From assembly GCF_004103825.1 (NCBI RefSeq), contig NZ_RYFI01000003.1, positions 184,499 to 248,498 of the forward strand: a DNA stretch of 64,000 nt, given 5' to 3'. The notes under the pieces were generated by a model. It was not told the origin of the DNA and did not search any database. It saw only the letters and a program-made list of their open reading frames with translations. Both the position numbers and the translations under genes were made by a program. This document shows, piece after piece, positions 9,844 to 19,586 of the stretch. Positions within the stretch are counted from its first letter, which is position 1, and each line of letters begins with the position of its first letter. The stretch comes from Hansschlegelia zhihuaiae. GTDB taxonomy: Bacteria; Pseudomonadota; Alphaproteobacteria; Rhizobiales; Methylopilaceae.

Positions 9844-9894
9844 GATATCGCCGCCTGTCGCCCAAATCGGACCGGTGGAACCGCAAGTCCGGCA

Positions 9895-12015
9895 TCAGTG
9901 CCCCCGCACCATGAACCAGGTGAAGAGAGCCGCGACGCCGATCAGCATCGCGAAGGCGTAGTGGTAGAGATAGCCGGTCTGCAGCCGCACGACCTGGTTG
10001 GTCACGTTGATCACGCGCGCCGAGACGCCGTCCGGCCCGAGCCCGTCGATGATGCGGCCGTCGCCGGTCTTCCAGAGGAAGCGGCCGATCGCCTTGGCGG
10101 GGCGGACGAAGATCAGGTCGTAGAGCTCGTCGAAATACCACTTGTTGAGCAGGAAGTCGTAGATGAGCTCCTGGCTCCTCGCGAGCCGGGCCGGCAGGTC
10201 CGGGCGACGGATGTAGAACATCCAGGCGACCGCGAAACCCACGACCATCATCACGAAGGGCGAGGCCACCACCCAAAACGGGACCTCGTGCATGTGGTGG
10301 ATGATCTCGTTCGCTTCAGAGCGGAAGATCGCCTCGCGCCAGAACTCCTTCTCCTCGTGGCCGATGAAGACGCCGTGGAACACGAGGCCCGCGAGCAGCG
10401 CCCCTGCCGCGAGGATGAAGAGCGGCGCGAGCATCACCTTCGGGCTCTCATGGACATGGCTCATCGTGTCGAGCGAGGCCCTGGGCGCGCCGTGGAACGT
10501 CATGAAGATCAGACGCCACGAGTAGAACGAGGTCAGCAGCGCGGCCAGCACCGTCATCCAGAAGCCGAACATGCCCGGGCCGGTGTGGGCCGCGTACGCC
10601 GCCTCGATGACCGCGTCCTTGGAGAAGTAGCCGGCCGTCAACGGGAAGCCGGTCAGCGCGAGCGTGCCGATCACCATCATCCAGTAGGTGGTCGGGATCA
10701 GGCGGCGCAGCCCGCCCATCTTCCGCATGTCCTGCTCGTGATGCATCGCATGGATGACGGAGCCCGAGCCGAGGAACAGCAGCGCCTTGAAGAAGGCGTG
10801 GGTGAACAGGTGGAAGATGCCGACGCCATAGGCCCCGACGCCGAGCGCGACGAACATGTAGCCGAGCTGCGAGCAGGTCGAATAGGCGATGACGCGCTTG
10901 ATGTCGTTCTGCACGAGGCCGACGGTCGCGGCGAAGATCGCGGTCGCGCCGCCCACCACCGTGACGACCGAGAGCGCCGTCGCGGAGTGCTCGAACAGCG
11001 GCGACATGCGCGCCACGAGAAAGACGCCGGCCGTCACCATGGTGGCGGCGTGGATCAGCGCCGAGACCGGGGTCGGGCCCTCCATCGCGTCGGGCAGCCA
11101 GGTGTGCAGCCCGAGCTGCGCCGACTTGCCCATCGCGCCCATGAACAGCAGAAGGCAGATGACGGTCAGCGCCGGCCAGTCATGGCCAAGAAAGTTGATG
11201 CTCTTCTCCGCGGCGCCCGGAGCCGCCGCGAAGATCGCCTCGAACCGCACCGAGTCGAAGATCACGAAGCAGGCGAAGATGCCGAGCGCGAAGCCGAAAT
11301 CGCCGACCCGGTTGACCACGAAGGCCTTGATGGCGGCGGCGTTCGCCGAGGGCTTCTTGTACCAGAAGCCGATCAGCAGATAGCTCGCAAGGCCGACGCC
11401 CTCCCAGCCGAAGAACATCTGGACGAGGTTGTCCGACGTCACCAGCATCAGCATGGCGAAGGTGAAGAGCGAGAGGTAGCCGAAGAACCGCGGCCGGTGC
11501 GGATCCTCGTGCATGTAGCCCATCGAGTAGAGGTGGACGAGCGCCGACACCGTGTTGACCACGACCAGCATCACGGCGGTCAGCGTGTCGACGCGGAACG
11601 CCCAGTCGACCTCGAGAGCGCCCGCCGTGATCCAGCGCATCACCTCGACATGGGCGTCGTTGTGGCCCCAGGCGACGTCGAAGAAAGCGACCCAGGACAG
11701 CACCGCCGAAACCATCAGCAGGCCGGTCGTCACGAGCTCCGCGGCGCGCGAGCCTGCCGACGCCGGCTCGACCGGGCCGTGGTCGTGATGGTCGTCATGC
11801 GCGTGGGTGAGTTCGTCGCCGCCGGTCGGATGCGCGGCGTCGTGGCCGTGATGGTCGGCGTGCCCATGCGCGCCGTGGCCGTGGTCGTCATGCCCATGAT
11901 GGAAGGCGTCGACCGGGCCGATGGCGCCCGGATGCCGCTGGCGAGCGCCGGCGAGCGCGATGATCCCCGCGATGATGGCGCCGAGCAGCGGCAGGAAGAC
12001 GATCAGGTGATACAT
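9895..12015 (-). CDS. nuoL: NADH-quinone oxidoreductase subunit L, with histidine-rich loop
   Basis: The largest antiporter-like subunit (706 aa), including the long lateral helix at the C-terminus. Family motifs are clear: [39 protein letters not shown], and the lysine in [18 protein letters not shown]. Between membrane segments 1 and 2, residues 28-79 are strikingly histidine-rich, with 17 histidines in HGH, HHGHD and HDDHHDHG repeats. Such a loop could bind metal ions, or may be dispensable. It is transcribed after nuoK, with 13 bp between the genes. Confidence 0.96.
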   Translation of the reverse strand: MYHLIVFLPLLGAIIAGIIALAGARQRHPGAIGPVDAFHHGHDDHGHGAHGHADHHGHDAAHPTGGDELTHAHDDHHDHGPVEPASAGSRAAELVTTGLLMVSAVLSWVAFFDVAWGHNDAHVEVMRWITAGALEVDWAFRVDTLTAVMLVVVNTVSALVHLYSMGYMHEDPHRPRFFGYLSLFTFAMLMLVTSDNLVQMFFGWEGVGLASYLLIGFWYKKPSANAAAIKAFVVNRVGDFGFALGIFACFVIFDSVRFEAIFAAAPGAAEKSINFLGHDWPALTVICLLLFMGAMGKSAQLGLHTWLPDAMEGPTPVSALIHAATMVTAGVFLVARMSPLFEHSATALSVVTVVGGATAIFAATVGLVQNDIKRVIAYSTCSQLGYMFVALGVGAYGVGIFHLFTHAFFKALLFLGSGSVIHAMHHEQDMRKMGGLRRLIPTTYWMMVIGTLALTGFPLTAGYFSKDAVIEAAYAAHTGPGMFGFWMTVLAALLTSFYSWRLIFMTFHGAPRASLDTMSHVHESPKVMLAPLFILAAGALLAGLVFHGVFIGHEEKEFWREAIFRSEANEIIHHMHEVPFWVVASPFVMMVVGFAVAWMFYIRRPDLPARLARSQELIYDFLLNKWYFDELYDLIFVRPAKAIGRFLWKTGDGRIIDGLGPDGVSARVINVTNQVVRLQTGYLYHYAFAMLIGVAALFTWFMVRGH

Positions 12016-12028
12016 GAGCCGACCGTCC

Positions 12029-12337
12029 TCAGCCCTTCATCCGGTTGATGTCTTCGACCGCGATGGTGCCGCGGTTGCGGAAATAGACCACCAAAATCGC
12101 AAGGCCGATCGCCGCCTCCGCGGCCGCCACGGTCAGCACGAACAGTGCGAAGACCTGGCCCGTGAGGTCGCCCATATGAGTCGAGAACGCGACGAGATTG
12201 ATGTTCACGGCGAGCAGGATGAGCTCGATCGACATCAGGATGACGATCACGTTCTTCCGGTTCAGGAAGATGCCGAAGACCCCGAGCGTGAACAGGATCG
12301 CGGCGACGACGAGATAATGCTCGAGCGAGACCGTCAT
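12029..12337 (-). CDS. nuoK: NADH-quinone oxidoreductase subunit K
   Basis: A 102-residue, three-helix membrane subunit. [20 protein letters not shown] at the start and the helix-2 glutamates in [14 protein letters not shown] and [13 protein letters not shown] are family hallmarks needed for proton transfer. The ATG overlaps the nuoJ stop (ATGA). The open frame extends upstream only as out-of-frame nuoJ. Confidence 0.96.
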   Translation of the reverse strand: MTVSLEHYLVVAAILFTLGVFGIFLNRKNVIVILMSIELILLAVNINLVAFSTHMGDLTGQVFALFVLTVAAAEAAIGLAILVVYFRNRGTIAVEDINRMKG

Positions 12338-12954
12338 CCCGGAATCCCCTCGCCCGACCGCACCTTCACGACCTCGATCGCGGTCGCGGGCCCGCGCGCC
12401 ACCTGGGTCGCGATGTCCTGCCGCTTCACGCCCGCCCGGCGCTCGCGCAGCGTCAGCACGATCGCGCCCACCATTGCGACGAGCAGCACGAGGCCGGCCG
12501 CCTGGAACAGCAGGATGTGGTCCGTGTAGAGCACCCGGCCGAGCGCCTCGGCGTTGGTGACGTCGGTCGGGATCGGCGCCCGCGCCTCCGTCTTCGGAAG
12601 CGCCCCGGAGGTCGCCCAGGCGCCCACGACCAGCACCAGCTCCGACAGCATGATCAGCCCGACCAGCACGCCGACCGGCAGATATTGCAGGAAGCCGTCG
12701 CGCAGCTCGGCGAAGTCGACGTCGAGCATCATGGTCACGAACATGAACAGCACCGCGACCGCGCCGACATAGACCACGACGAGGATCATCGCGAGGAACT
12801 CCGCGCCCATCAGCACGAACAGGCCCGCGGCGTTCACGAAGGCGAGGATGAGGAAGAGGACGGAGTGGACCGGATTCTTGGACGAGATGACCATCAGCCC
12901 GGCCGCGACGGTCATGCTCGCGAAGAGATAGAAGAACAGGGCTGGCAGGGTCAT
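12334..12954 (-). CDS. nuoJ: NADH-quinone oxidoreductase subunit J
   Basis: A five-helix membrane subunit of 206 aa. The [20 protein letters not shown] segment and the [20 protein letters not shown] segment (pi-bulge helix) identify it. It begins after a palindromic repeat that separates it from nuoI and is coupled to nuoK by an ATGA overlap. Confidence 0.95.
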   Translation of the reverse strand: MTLPALFFYLFASMTVAAGLMVISSKNPVHSVLFLILAFVNAAGLFVLMGAEFLAMILVVVYVGAVAVLFMFVTMMLDVDFAELRDGFLQYLPVGVLVGLIMLSELVLVVGAWATSGALPKTEARAPIPTDVTNAEALGRVLYTDHILLFQAAGLVLLVAMVGAIVLTLRERRAGVKRQDIATQVARGPATAIEVVKVRSGEGIPG

Positions 12955-13039
12955 GCGGCGATCCTCGGGCCGAGTCCGGCGGCGCGGGGGCTGAGTACGG
13001 GGTCGGCGTCCGAACGTAAAGGCGCGGGGCGGCTGAAAC

Positions 13040-13135
13040 CGTCATGCCCGGACGAAGTCCGGGTATCCACGACTTCGAGGCAGGGCCCGACGCCCAAGAC
13101 AGTCGTGGATACCCGCGCTGCGCGTGGGCATGATG
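13040..13135. repeat. Palindromic repeat, family A copy 2 (nuoI/nuoJ)
   Basis: Same organisation as the element at 9751: outer arms CGTCATGCCC and GGGCATGATG, with an inner GGGTATCCACGACTT facing GTCGTGGATACCC. The two copies differ mainly in the loop and in the short GC-rich arm. It lies within the nuo transcription unit. Confidence 0.85.
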
Positions 13136-13162
13136 GGGCGTGGAGAGCCAACTTCATTCCGC

Positions 13163-13651
13163 TCACCGCCACGGCGCGTCGAGGGCGATGCGGCGGGCGA
13201 TCTCGCGCTCCCAGCGGTCGCCATTCGCGAGCAGGCGCTCCTTGTCGTAATAGAGCTCCTCGCGGGTCTCTGTCGCAAACTCGAAGTTCGGCCCCTCGAC
13301 GATGGCGTCCACCGGGCACGCCTCCTGGCAGAAGCCGCAATAGATGCACTTCACCATGTCGATGTCGTAACGCGTCGTGCGGCGCGTGCCGTCGTTGCGG
13401 CGCGGGCCCGCCTCGATGGTGATGGCCTGCGCCGGGCAGATCGCCTCGCAGAGCTTGCACGCGATGCAGCGCTCCTCGCCGTTCGGGTAGCGGCGCAGGA
13501 CGTGCTCCCCCCGGAAGCGCGGCGAGATCGCGCCTTTCTCGAACGGGTAGTTGATGGTCGCCTTTTCGCGGAAGAAATAGCGCATCGACAGGAAGAACGC
13601 CGACACGAACTCCTTCAGGAACAGCGATCGGGCAGCCTGGTCGAGCCGCAT
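13163..13651 (-). CDS. nuoI: NADH-quinone oxidoreductase subunit I
   Basis: The 162-residue peripheral subunit holding clusters N6a and N6b. Two 4Fe-4S motifs are visible, [12 protein letters not shown] and [12 protein letters not shown], each with the final cysteine-proline. An N-terminal amphipathic stretch anchors it to the membrane arm. It lies 30 bp downstream of a small two-helix protein gene that separates it from nuoH. Confidence 0.97.
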   Translation of the reverse strand: MRLDQAARSLFLKEFVSAFFLSMRYFFREKATINYPFEKGAISPRFRGEHVLRRYPNGEERCIACKLCEAICPAQAITIEAGPRRNDGTRRTTRYDIDMVKCIYCGFCQEACPVDAIVEGPNFEFATETREELYYDKERLLANGDRWEREIARRIALDAPWR

Positions 13652-13681
13652 CTCGAAAACCTTCGTCGTTTCGGGGCCGCT

Positions 13682-13915
13682 TCAGCCCCAGAGAACTTCC
13701 GCCGCGACGTAGCCCACGACCGCGACCTCCGCGATCGTCGTCGCGATGACGATCGGACCGGCGTAGCGGCGGATCGTCGTGAACTTCATCGCGTCCTCCT
13801 CGGACGCCCTTGCAATCTGCCAGTCGAGCGCGCCGTTCAGCGCCTTCGCGCCGACGATTCCGAGCCCGAGGCCGGCCAGCGCGCCGAAAGCCGCGCCGAC
13901 AACGCCCGGCGTCAC
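13682..13915 (-). CDS. Small two-helix membrane protein coupled to nuoH
   Basis: I do not recognise a family. The 77-residue product has two hydrophobic helices (about residues 3-24, glycine-rich, and 53-75) joined by a charged linker [20 protein letters not shown]. It starts with GTG overlapping the nuoH stop as GTGA, so it should be translated together with nuoH, and ends 30 bp before nuoI. The position suggests an accessory or assembly factor of complex I, or a lineage-specific supernumerary subunit; this is inference from context. Confidence 0.7.
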   Translation of the reverse strand: MTPGVVGAAFGALAGLGLGIVGAKALNGALDWQIARASEEDAMKFTTIRRYAGPIVIATTIAEVAVVGYVAAEVLWG

Positions 13916-14931
13916 CCGGCCCCCTGCCCCGCCCACCCCGTGATCTGCAGCACCGCGGCGACGATCACCACCATCGCGAGCGAGATCGGCAGGAACACCT
14001 TCCAGCCGAGCCGCATCAGCTGGTCGTAGCGGTAGCGCGGCACGAAGGCCTTCACCATGGCGAACATGAAGAACACCAGGCACATCTTCCCCACGAACCA
14101 GAACACGCCCGGGATCCAGGTGAAGGGCGGGAACGGGATCGGCGACAGCCAGCCGCCGAGGAACAGGATCGTGGTCAGCGCGCACATGGTCATGATGGCC
14201 ACGTACTCGCCCAGCATGAACAGCAGATAGGGCGTCGAGGCGTATTCGGTCATGAAGCCCGCGACGAGCTCGGACTCCGCCTCGGGCAGGTCGAAGGGCG
14301 GCCGGTTGGTCTCGGCGAGCGCGGAGATGAAGAACACCACGAACATCGGGAACAGCGGCAGCCAGTACCAGCCGAAGACGCCGGCCGCGGTATCCTGCGC
14401 CCGCACGATGTCCGAGAGGTTCAGCGAGCCGACGATCAGCAGCACGGTGATGATCACGAAGCCGATCGAGACCTCGTAGGAGACCATCTGGGCGGCCGAG
14501 CGCAGCGCGCCGAGGAACGGATATTTCGAGTTCGACGCCCAGCCGCCCATGATGACGCCGTAGACGCCGAGCGACGAGATCGCGAACACGTAGAGGATCC
14601 CGACATTGAGGTCGGCGATCGCCCAGCCGTCGGCGAGCGGGATCACGGCCCAGGCCGCGAGCGCCAGGAAGCAGGCGATGAGCGGGGCGAGCAGGAACAC
14701 GCCCTTGTTCGCGCTCGACGGGATCACCGGCTCCTTCAGCACGAACTTCAGCAGGTCGGCGAAGGACTGGAACAGCCCGAAGGGCCCGACGACGTTCGGC
14801 CCGCGGCGAAGCTGCACGGCCGCCCAGACCTTGCGGTCGGCGAGCAGGATGTAGGCGATGAAGACCAGCAGCGCGACCAGCAGCGCGAGGCTCTGGGCGA
14901 GGATCAGCAGGACGTGGAGGATCGTGTCCAT
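13912..14931 (-). CDS. nuoH: NADH-quinone oxidoreductase subunit H
   Basis: The membrane subunit that forms much of the quinone channel (339 aa, eight helices). [40 protein letters not shown] and the C-terminal [18 protein letters not shown] are diagnostic. It starts 3 bp after the nuoG stop and overlaps the start of the small membrane protein gene. Confidence 0.97.
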   Translation of the reverse strand: MDTILHVLLILAQSLALLVALLVFIAYILLADRKVWAAVQLRRGPNVVGPFGLFQSFADLLKFVLKEPVIPSSANKGVFLLAPLIACFLALAAWAVIPLADGWAIADLNVGILYVFAISSLGVYGVIMGGWASNSKYPFLGALRSAAQMVSYEVSIGFVIITVLLIVGSLNLSDIVRAQDTAAGVFGWYWLPLFPMFVVFFISALAETNRPPFDLPEAESELVAGFMTEYASTPYLLFMLGEYVAIMTMCALTTILFLGGWLSPIPFPPFTWIPGVFWFVGKMCLVFFMFAMVKAFVPRYRYDQLMRLGWKVFLPISLAMVVIVAAVLQITGWAGQGAG

Positions 14932-14934
14932 GGC

Positions 14935-17001
14935 CTACTCCGCCGCCTCGGCATGTGCGCCGCGCCGGAGCGCGCTCATCTCGGCCATCACGGCCGAGGC
15001 GCGGGCAATCGGGTTCGACAGATAGAAGTCCGCGATCGCGTTGCGGAACGGCTCGCTCGAGAGCCGGACGCTCTGGTCGAAGGTCGGCTCTCCGGCCTCG
15101 GCGATCTGGTCGATCGCGGCAAGATGCGGCGCGGCCGCGAACATCGCGGCGCGGAGCTGCGCCAGCGAGTCGTAGGGCAGCTTCGCTCCGAGCCGCTCGG
15201 AGAGCGCCCGCAGGATCGCCCAGTCCTCGCGCGCCTCGCCGGGCGGGAAGGCGGCGCGATTCGCCATCTGAACGCGGCCCTCCGTATTGACGTAGATGCC
15301 GGACTTCTCGGTGTAGGCGGCGCCGGGGAGGATGACGTCCGCACGATGCGCGCCGCGGTCGCCATGGCTGCCAACATAGACCGCGAAGGCGCCCGCGCCG
15401 ACATCGATCTCGTCGGCGCCGAGCAGGAAGACCAGGTCAAGCGCGCCGGACGCCGCCATCTCGGGCGCGGTCAGGCCGCCCTCGCCCGGCGTGAGGCCGA
15501 GATCGAGCGCCGCGACGCGGGAAGCTGCGGAGTGGAGAACGCAGAGCCCGTTCCAGCCGGCGGCCTCGCCCGAGCTCTTCGCGAGCTTGGCGGCGGCGGC
15601 CAGCACGGCGAGCCCGTCGGCCCGCGCCAGCGCGCCGGCGCCGACGATCACCAGCGGCCGGCTCGCGCCCGACAGGACCTTGGCGAAGGAATGCTTGCCC
15701 TCGACCAGTTCGGTCAGGCTGTCGGTCCCGGCGCCGACATGCTCGGCGCCATAGGTCAGGTCCGCGCGCTCGCCGACGAGCGCGACCTTGAGGCCGCCCA
15801 GCCGCCAGCGCTTGCGGATGCGGGCGTTCAGCACCGGGGCCTCGTGGCGCGGATTGGTCCCGACCAGCAGGATCGCGTCGGCCTCGTCGATGCCGGAGAT
15901 CCCGGCGTTGAACAGATAACTGCCGCGGCCATGGCGCGGATCGAGCGCCGAGCCGTCCTGGCGCGCGTCGATGTTCGTCACGCCGAGCCGGCCCATCAGA
16001 TCCTTGAGCGCGAACATCTCCTCCGCGGTCGCGAGGTCGCCCGCGATGGCGCCCATGCGCTTCGGGTCGGCGGCCTTCGCCTTCTCGGCGATCGCCGAGA
16101 AGACCTCGGGCCAGTTCGCAGGCCGCAGCCGGCCGTTCTCGCGCAGATAGGGCCGGTCGAGCCGCTGGGTCCTGAGGCCGTCCCAGACGAAGCGGGTCTT
16201 GTCCGAGATCCACTCCTCGTTCACGTCCTCGTTGATCCGCGGCAGGATGCGCATGACCTCGCGGCCGCGGGCGTCGACGCGGATCGCCGAGCCGAGCGCG
16301 TCCATGACGTCGATCGACTCGGTCTTGCTGAGCTCCCAGGACCGCGCCTGGAAGGCGTAAGGGCGCGAGGTGAGCGCGCCGACCGGGCAGAGGTCGATGA
16401 CGTTGCCCTGCAGCTCCGACGTCATCGCGTGCTCGAGATAGGTCGTGATCTCCATGTCCTCGCCGCGGCCGATCGCGCCGATCTCAGGCGAGCCCGCCAC
16501 TTCCGCCACGAACCTCACGCAGCGCGTGCAGTGGATGCAACGCGTCATGATCGTCTTGACCAGCGGGCCGATATATTTGTCCTCGACCGCGCGCTTGTTC
16601 TCGTGGAAGCGCGAGCCCGAGACGCCATAGGCCATCGCCTGGTCCTGCAGGTCGCATTCGCCGCCCTGGTCGCAGATCGGGCAGTCGAGCGGGTGGTTGA
16701 TGAGCAGGAACTCCATCACCCCCTCGCGCGCCTTCTTGACCATCGGCGAGCGCGTGAACACGACCGGCGGCTCGCCGTTCGGCCCGGGGCGCAGGTCCTT
16801 CACGCCCATGGCGCAGGAGGCGACGGGCTTCGGCGGCCCGCCCTTCACCTCGACGAGGCACATGCGGCAGTTGCCGGCGATCGACAGCCGCTCATGGTAG
16901 CAGAAGCGCGGAATCTCGGCGCCCGCGGCCTCGCAGGCCTGCAAGATCGTGTATTCGGCCGGAACCTCGACCTCGGCGCCGTCGACGATGAGTTTGGTCA
17001 T
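14935..17001 (-). CDS. nuoG: NADH-quinone oxidoreductase subunit G
   Basis: The large iron-sulfur subunit (688 aa). Residues 1-80 form a 2Fe-2S ferredoxin domain with [15 protein letters not shown] and a downstream cysteine. Next come the [15 protein letters not shown] motif and [14 protein letters not shown] for 4Fe-4S clusters, then a molybdopterin-oxidoreductase-like domain without cofactor. Length agrees with alphaproteobacterial NuoG. A coiled-coil protein gene lies directly upstream, between nuoF and nuoG. Confidence 0.97.
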   Translation of the reverse strand: MTKLIVDGAEVEVPAEYTILQACEAAGAEIPRFCYHERLSIAGNCRMCLVEVKGGPPKPVASCAMGVKDLRPGPNGEPPVVFTRSPMVKKAREGVMEFLLINHPLDCPICDQGGECDLQDQAMAYGVSGSRFHENKRAVEDKYIGPLVKTIMTRCIHCTRCVRFVAEVAGSPEIGAIGRGEDMEITTYLEHAMTSELQGNVIDLCPVGALTSRPYAFQARSWELSKTESIDVMDALGSAIRVDARGREVMRILPRINEDVNEEWISDKTRFVWDGLRTQRLDRPYLRENGRLRPANWPEVFSAIAEKAKAADPKRMGAIAGDLATAEEMFALKDLMGRLGVTNIDARQDGSALDPRHGRGSYLFNAGISGIDEADAILLVGTNPRHEAPVLNARIRKRWRLGGLKVALVGERADLTYGAEHVGAGTDSLTELVEGKHSFAKVLSGASRPLVIVGAGALARADGLAVLAAAAKLAKSSGEAAGWNGLCVLHSAASRVAALDLGLTPGEGGLTAPEMAASGALDLVFLLGADEIDVGAGAFAVYVGSHGDRGAHRADVILPGAAYTEKSGIYVNTEGRVQMANRAAFPPGEAREDWAILRALSERLGAKLPYDSLAQLRAAMFAAAPHLAAIDQIAEAGEPTFDQSVRLSSEPFRNAIADFYLSNPIARASAVMAEMSALRRGAHAEAAE

Positions 17002-17011
17002 CCGAGGCTCC

Positions 17012-17242
17012 TCAATGCGGCATGTCGACGAGGTCGAGACGGCGCTCGATCCGGTCGAGGCGACCCTCGACGCGATCGATCCGGCGGTTGATCCCCGCCA
17101 TCTCCAACTCGATCTTCGCCGAGCGCTCTTCGAGGTTCGTCATTCCGATCTTGAGGTCCGAAACCTCATCGATGACGCGGTCCATCTTCGAGTCGAGGCG
17201 ACGAAGATAGATCAGCACCATGTTGTCGGGCTCGTCAGTCAT
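17012..17242 (-). CDS. Small coiled-coil protein between nuoF and nuoG
   Basis: A 76-residue soluble protein, highly charged, with heptad-like spacing of leucine, isoleucine, methionine and valine from about residue 12 to 72 (for example [20 protein letters not shown]). It most likely forms a helical oligomer. Similar short coiled-coil proteins occur widely in Rhizobiales without assigned function. The gene starts 5 bp after nuoF ends and stops 10 bp before nuoG begins, so it is part of the operon. Its role is unknown. Confidence 0.75.
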   Translation of the reverse strand: MTDEPDNMVLIYLRRLDSKMDRVIDEVSDLKIGMTNLEERSAKIELEMAGINRRIDRVEGRLDRIERRLDLVDMPH

Positions 17243-17247
17243 CCGAC

Positions 17248-18558
17248 CTACTCCGCCGCCACCGCCGACACCGGATAGTCAGCCGGCGTCGAGCGCGCGG
17301 TGTAGTCGTCGATGCGCTTCTCGATCTCGTGGCGGAAATGCCGGATCAGGCCCTGCACGGGCCACGCCGCGGCGTCGCCCAGCGCGCAGATCGTGTGGCC
17401 CTCGACCTGGGTCGTGACCTCGAGCAGCATGTCGATCTCGCGCTTCTCCGCGCGGCCCTCGGCCATGCGCTCCAGCACCCGCCACATCCAGCCGGTGCCC
17501 TCGCGGCAGGGCGTGCACTGGCCGCAGCTCTCGTGCTTGTAGAAGTACGAGATGCGGCTGATGGCGCGGACGATGTCGGTCGACTTGTCCATCACGATCA
17601 CGGCCGCGGTGCCGAGACCGGACCTCAGGTTCCGGAGCGTGTCGAAATCCATCGACAGCTCCTGGCACTGGCTCGCCGGCAGCACCGGCACGGAGGAGCC
17701 GCCCGGGATCACGGCGTAAAGATTGTCCCAGCCGCCGCGGACGCCGCCGCAGTGCCGGTCGACCAGCTCGCGGAAGTCGACGCCCATCTCGACCTCGACG
17801 TTGCAGGGCCGCTCGACGTGGCCGGAGATCGAAAAGATCTTGGTGCCGGTGTTGTTGGGCTTGCCGATCGCCGCGAACCATTCGCCGCCGCGCCTCAGGA
17901 TCTCACCCGCGACCGCGATCGACTCGACGTTGTTGACCGTCGTGGGGCAACCGTAGAGGCCCATATTCGCCGGGAACGGCGGCTTCAGCCGCGGCATGCC
18001 CTTCTTGCCCTCGAGGCTTTCGAGCAGCGCCGTCTCCTCGCCGCAGATGTATGCCCCTGCGCCGTGGTGGACGTAGATGTCGAACGGCCAGCCATGCTTG
18101 TTGTTCGGGCCGACCAGCCCCGCCTCATAGGCCTCGTCGACGGCGCGCTGCAGCGCTTCCTTCTCGCGGACATATTCGCCGCGGATGTAGACGTAGCAGG
18201 CGTGGGCGTGCATCGCGAAGGACGCGATCAGGCAGCCCTCGATCAGGAGATGCGGGTCGTTCCGCATGATCTCCCGGTCCTTGCAGGTGCCGGGCTCCGA
18301 CTCGTCGGCGTTGACCACGAGGTAATGCGGCCGGCCCTCCTGGGGCTTCGGCATGAACGACCATTTCAGGCCCGTCGGGAAGCCCGCGCCGCCGCGGCCG
18401 CGCAGGCCCGAGGCCTTCATCTCGGCCACGATCCATTCGCGGCCCTTGTCGAGCAGGAACTTGGTCTCGTCCCAGGCGCCGCGCTTCAGCGCCGACTTCA
18501 GGTCGGCGCCGCGGCGGCCATAGAGGTTGGTGAAGATCCGGTCGCGATCGGCCAGCAT
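17248..18558 (-). CDS. nuoF: NADH-quinone oxidoreductase subunit F
   Basis: The flavoprotein subunit (436 aa) that binds NADH and [21 protein letters not shown] near residues 60-77 binds NADH/FMN, and the N3 4Fe-4S cluster ligands are in [12 protein letters not shown] plus the cysteine in [13 protein letters not shown]. The start [14 protein letters not shown] lies 4 bp after nuoE; the longer upstream open frame is nuoE in another frame. Confidence 0.97.
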   Translation of the reverse strand: MLADRDRIFTNLYGRRGADLKSALKRGAWDETKFLLDKGREWIVAEMKASGLRGRGGAGFPTGLKWSFMPKPQEGRPHYLVVNADESEPGTCKDREIMRNDPHLLIEGCLIASFAMHAHACYVYIRGEYVREKEALQRAVDEAYEAGLVGPNNKHGWPFDIYVHHGAGAYICGEETALLESLEGKKGMPRLKPPFPANMGLYGCPTTVNNVESIAVAGEILRRGGEWFAAIGKPNNTGTKIFSISGHVERPCNVEVEMGVDFRELVDRHCGGVRGGWDNLYAVIPGGSSVPVLPASQCQELSMDFDTLRNLRSGLGTAAVIVMDKSTDIVRAISRISYFYKHESCGQCTPCREGTGWMWRVLERMAEGRAEKREIDMLLEVTTQVEGHTICALGDAAAWPVQGLIRHFRHEIEKRIDDYTARSTPADYPVSAVAAE

Positions 18559-18562
18559 CGGA

Positions 18563-19390
18563 TCAACCCTCCCCGCCCGGTTTCTTGGGCGCGCCCGGCT
18601 TGCTCGCCTTTTCGGGCTTCGCCTCGCCGGCGTCCGGACGCGCCTCGGCGTCGCCCTTGCCCGAAGCGGTCTTGGCTTCCGGGCGGCTCTTGTCGCCGGG
18701 CCGCCCTTCCGAAGAGGCGTCGGTCGCGTCTCCTTCGCCGTGCTTGTCATGGAAGCGCTTCTTCCAGGCGCCGACGACCGAGCCGTCATAGAGCGTCTCG
18801 TCGGTGAGCGTGGTGTCGCCGCCGAGCGGCGCCGAGCAGGAGCGCCCGGTCTGGGGGCCCGGCGCAACGGTCTCGCCTGCGCGGAGCTTGTCCAGCAGCG
18901 CCTCGAAGTTCTCCGGGTCTAAGTCCTCGTAATAGTCGTAGTTGATCTGCACCATCGGAGCGTTGGCGCAGGCGCCTAGGCATTCGACCTCGAGCCAGGA
19001 GAGCTTGCCGTCGGCCGAGACCGTCCGCTCCGGGCCGATCGCCTTGCGGCAGACCTCCTTCAGGGCGTTTGCGCCGCGGAGCGCGCAGGGCGTCGTGCCG
19101 CAGAGCTGCACGAAATGCTCGCCGACCGGCGAAAGGTTGAACATCGTGTAGAAGGTCGCGACCTCCATCACACGGATCGTCGGCATGCCGAGCATCTCGG
19201 CGATCCGGCGGATCGCAGGCTCCGGCAGCCAGCCGCCATGCTGCTCCTGAGCCTTCCACAGCAGCGGAATGACCGCGGAGGCCTGCCGGCCCTCCGGATA
19301 TTTGGCGATCTGCCCCTCGACCCACTGCAGATTGTCCTGCGTGAAGGCGAAGTCGGCGGGCTGCTCGGCGTAGAGGCGGCGAACGGACAT
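18563..19390 (-). CDS. nuoE: NADH-quinone oxidoreductase subunit E with charged C-terminal tail
   Basis: The thioredoxin-like 2Fe-2S subunit. Cluster ligands are visible in [11 protein letters not shown] and [20 protein letters not shown]. The conserved core ends near residue 215. The remaining roughly 60 residues are a lysine-, alanine-, proline- and glutamate-rich tail ([20 protein letters not shown]) that looks disordered. Such tails are known on some alphaproteobacterial NuoE proteins, but this one is long. It follows a palindromic repeat that separates it from nuoD. Confidence 0.95.
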   Translation of the reverse strand: MSVRRLYAEQPADFAFTQDNLQWVEGQIAKYPEGRQASAVIPLLWKAQEQHGGWLPEPAIRRIAEMLGMPTIRVMEVATFYTMFNLSPVGEHFVQLCGTTPCALRGANALKEVCRKAIGPERTVSADGKLSWLEVECLGACANAPMVQINYDYYEDLDPENFEALLDKLRAGETVAPGPQTGRSCSAPLGGDTTLTDETLYDGSVVGAWKKRFHDKHGEGDATDASSEGRPGDKSRPEAKTASGKGDAEARPDAGEAKPEKASKPGAPKKPGGEG

Positions 19391-19449
19391 CAGACAACAC
19401 CCTCGACGGCGGGCCCGACCCTACCGAAGTGACAGTTGGACAGACGTCC

Positions 19450-19564
19450 TGCGTGCTTCGAGACGGCCCTTCGGGCCTCCTCAGGATGAGGAGGTTTGCG
19501 GCCGCCATCCTCTGCGCTCCTCATGCTGAGGAGCGCGTCGCAGACGCGCGTCTCGAAGCACGCA
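19450..19564. repeat. Palindromic repeat, family B (nuoD/nuoE)
   Basis: A perfect 16-bp inverted repeat, TGCGTGCTTCGAGACG (19450-19465) and CGTCTCGAAGCACGCA (19549-19564), encloses two further palindromes, CTCCTCAGGATGAGGAG and CTCCTCATGCTGAGGAG. This GCTTCGAGACG...CTCCTCAGNATGAGG type is common between genes in many Rhizobiales genomes. It sits inside the nuo operon. Confidence 0.85.
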
Positions 19565-19586
19565 GACCGGTCGTGCGAAGCGACGT

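Noticed and set aside
13810-17091. Long plus-strand open frames antisense to the nuo genes, one above 1000 codons
   Set aside because: These arise from high GC at third codon positions of nuoG and nuoH; the translated sequences are low complexity, rich in Arg, Asp and His, with no domain character.
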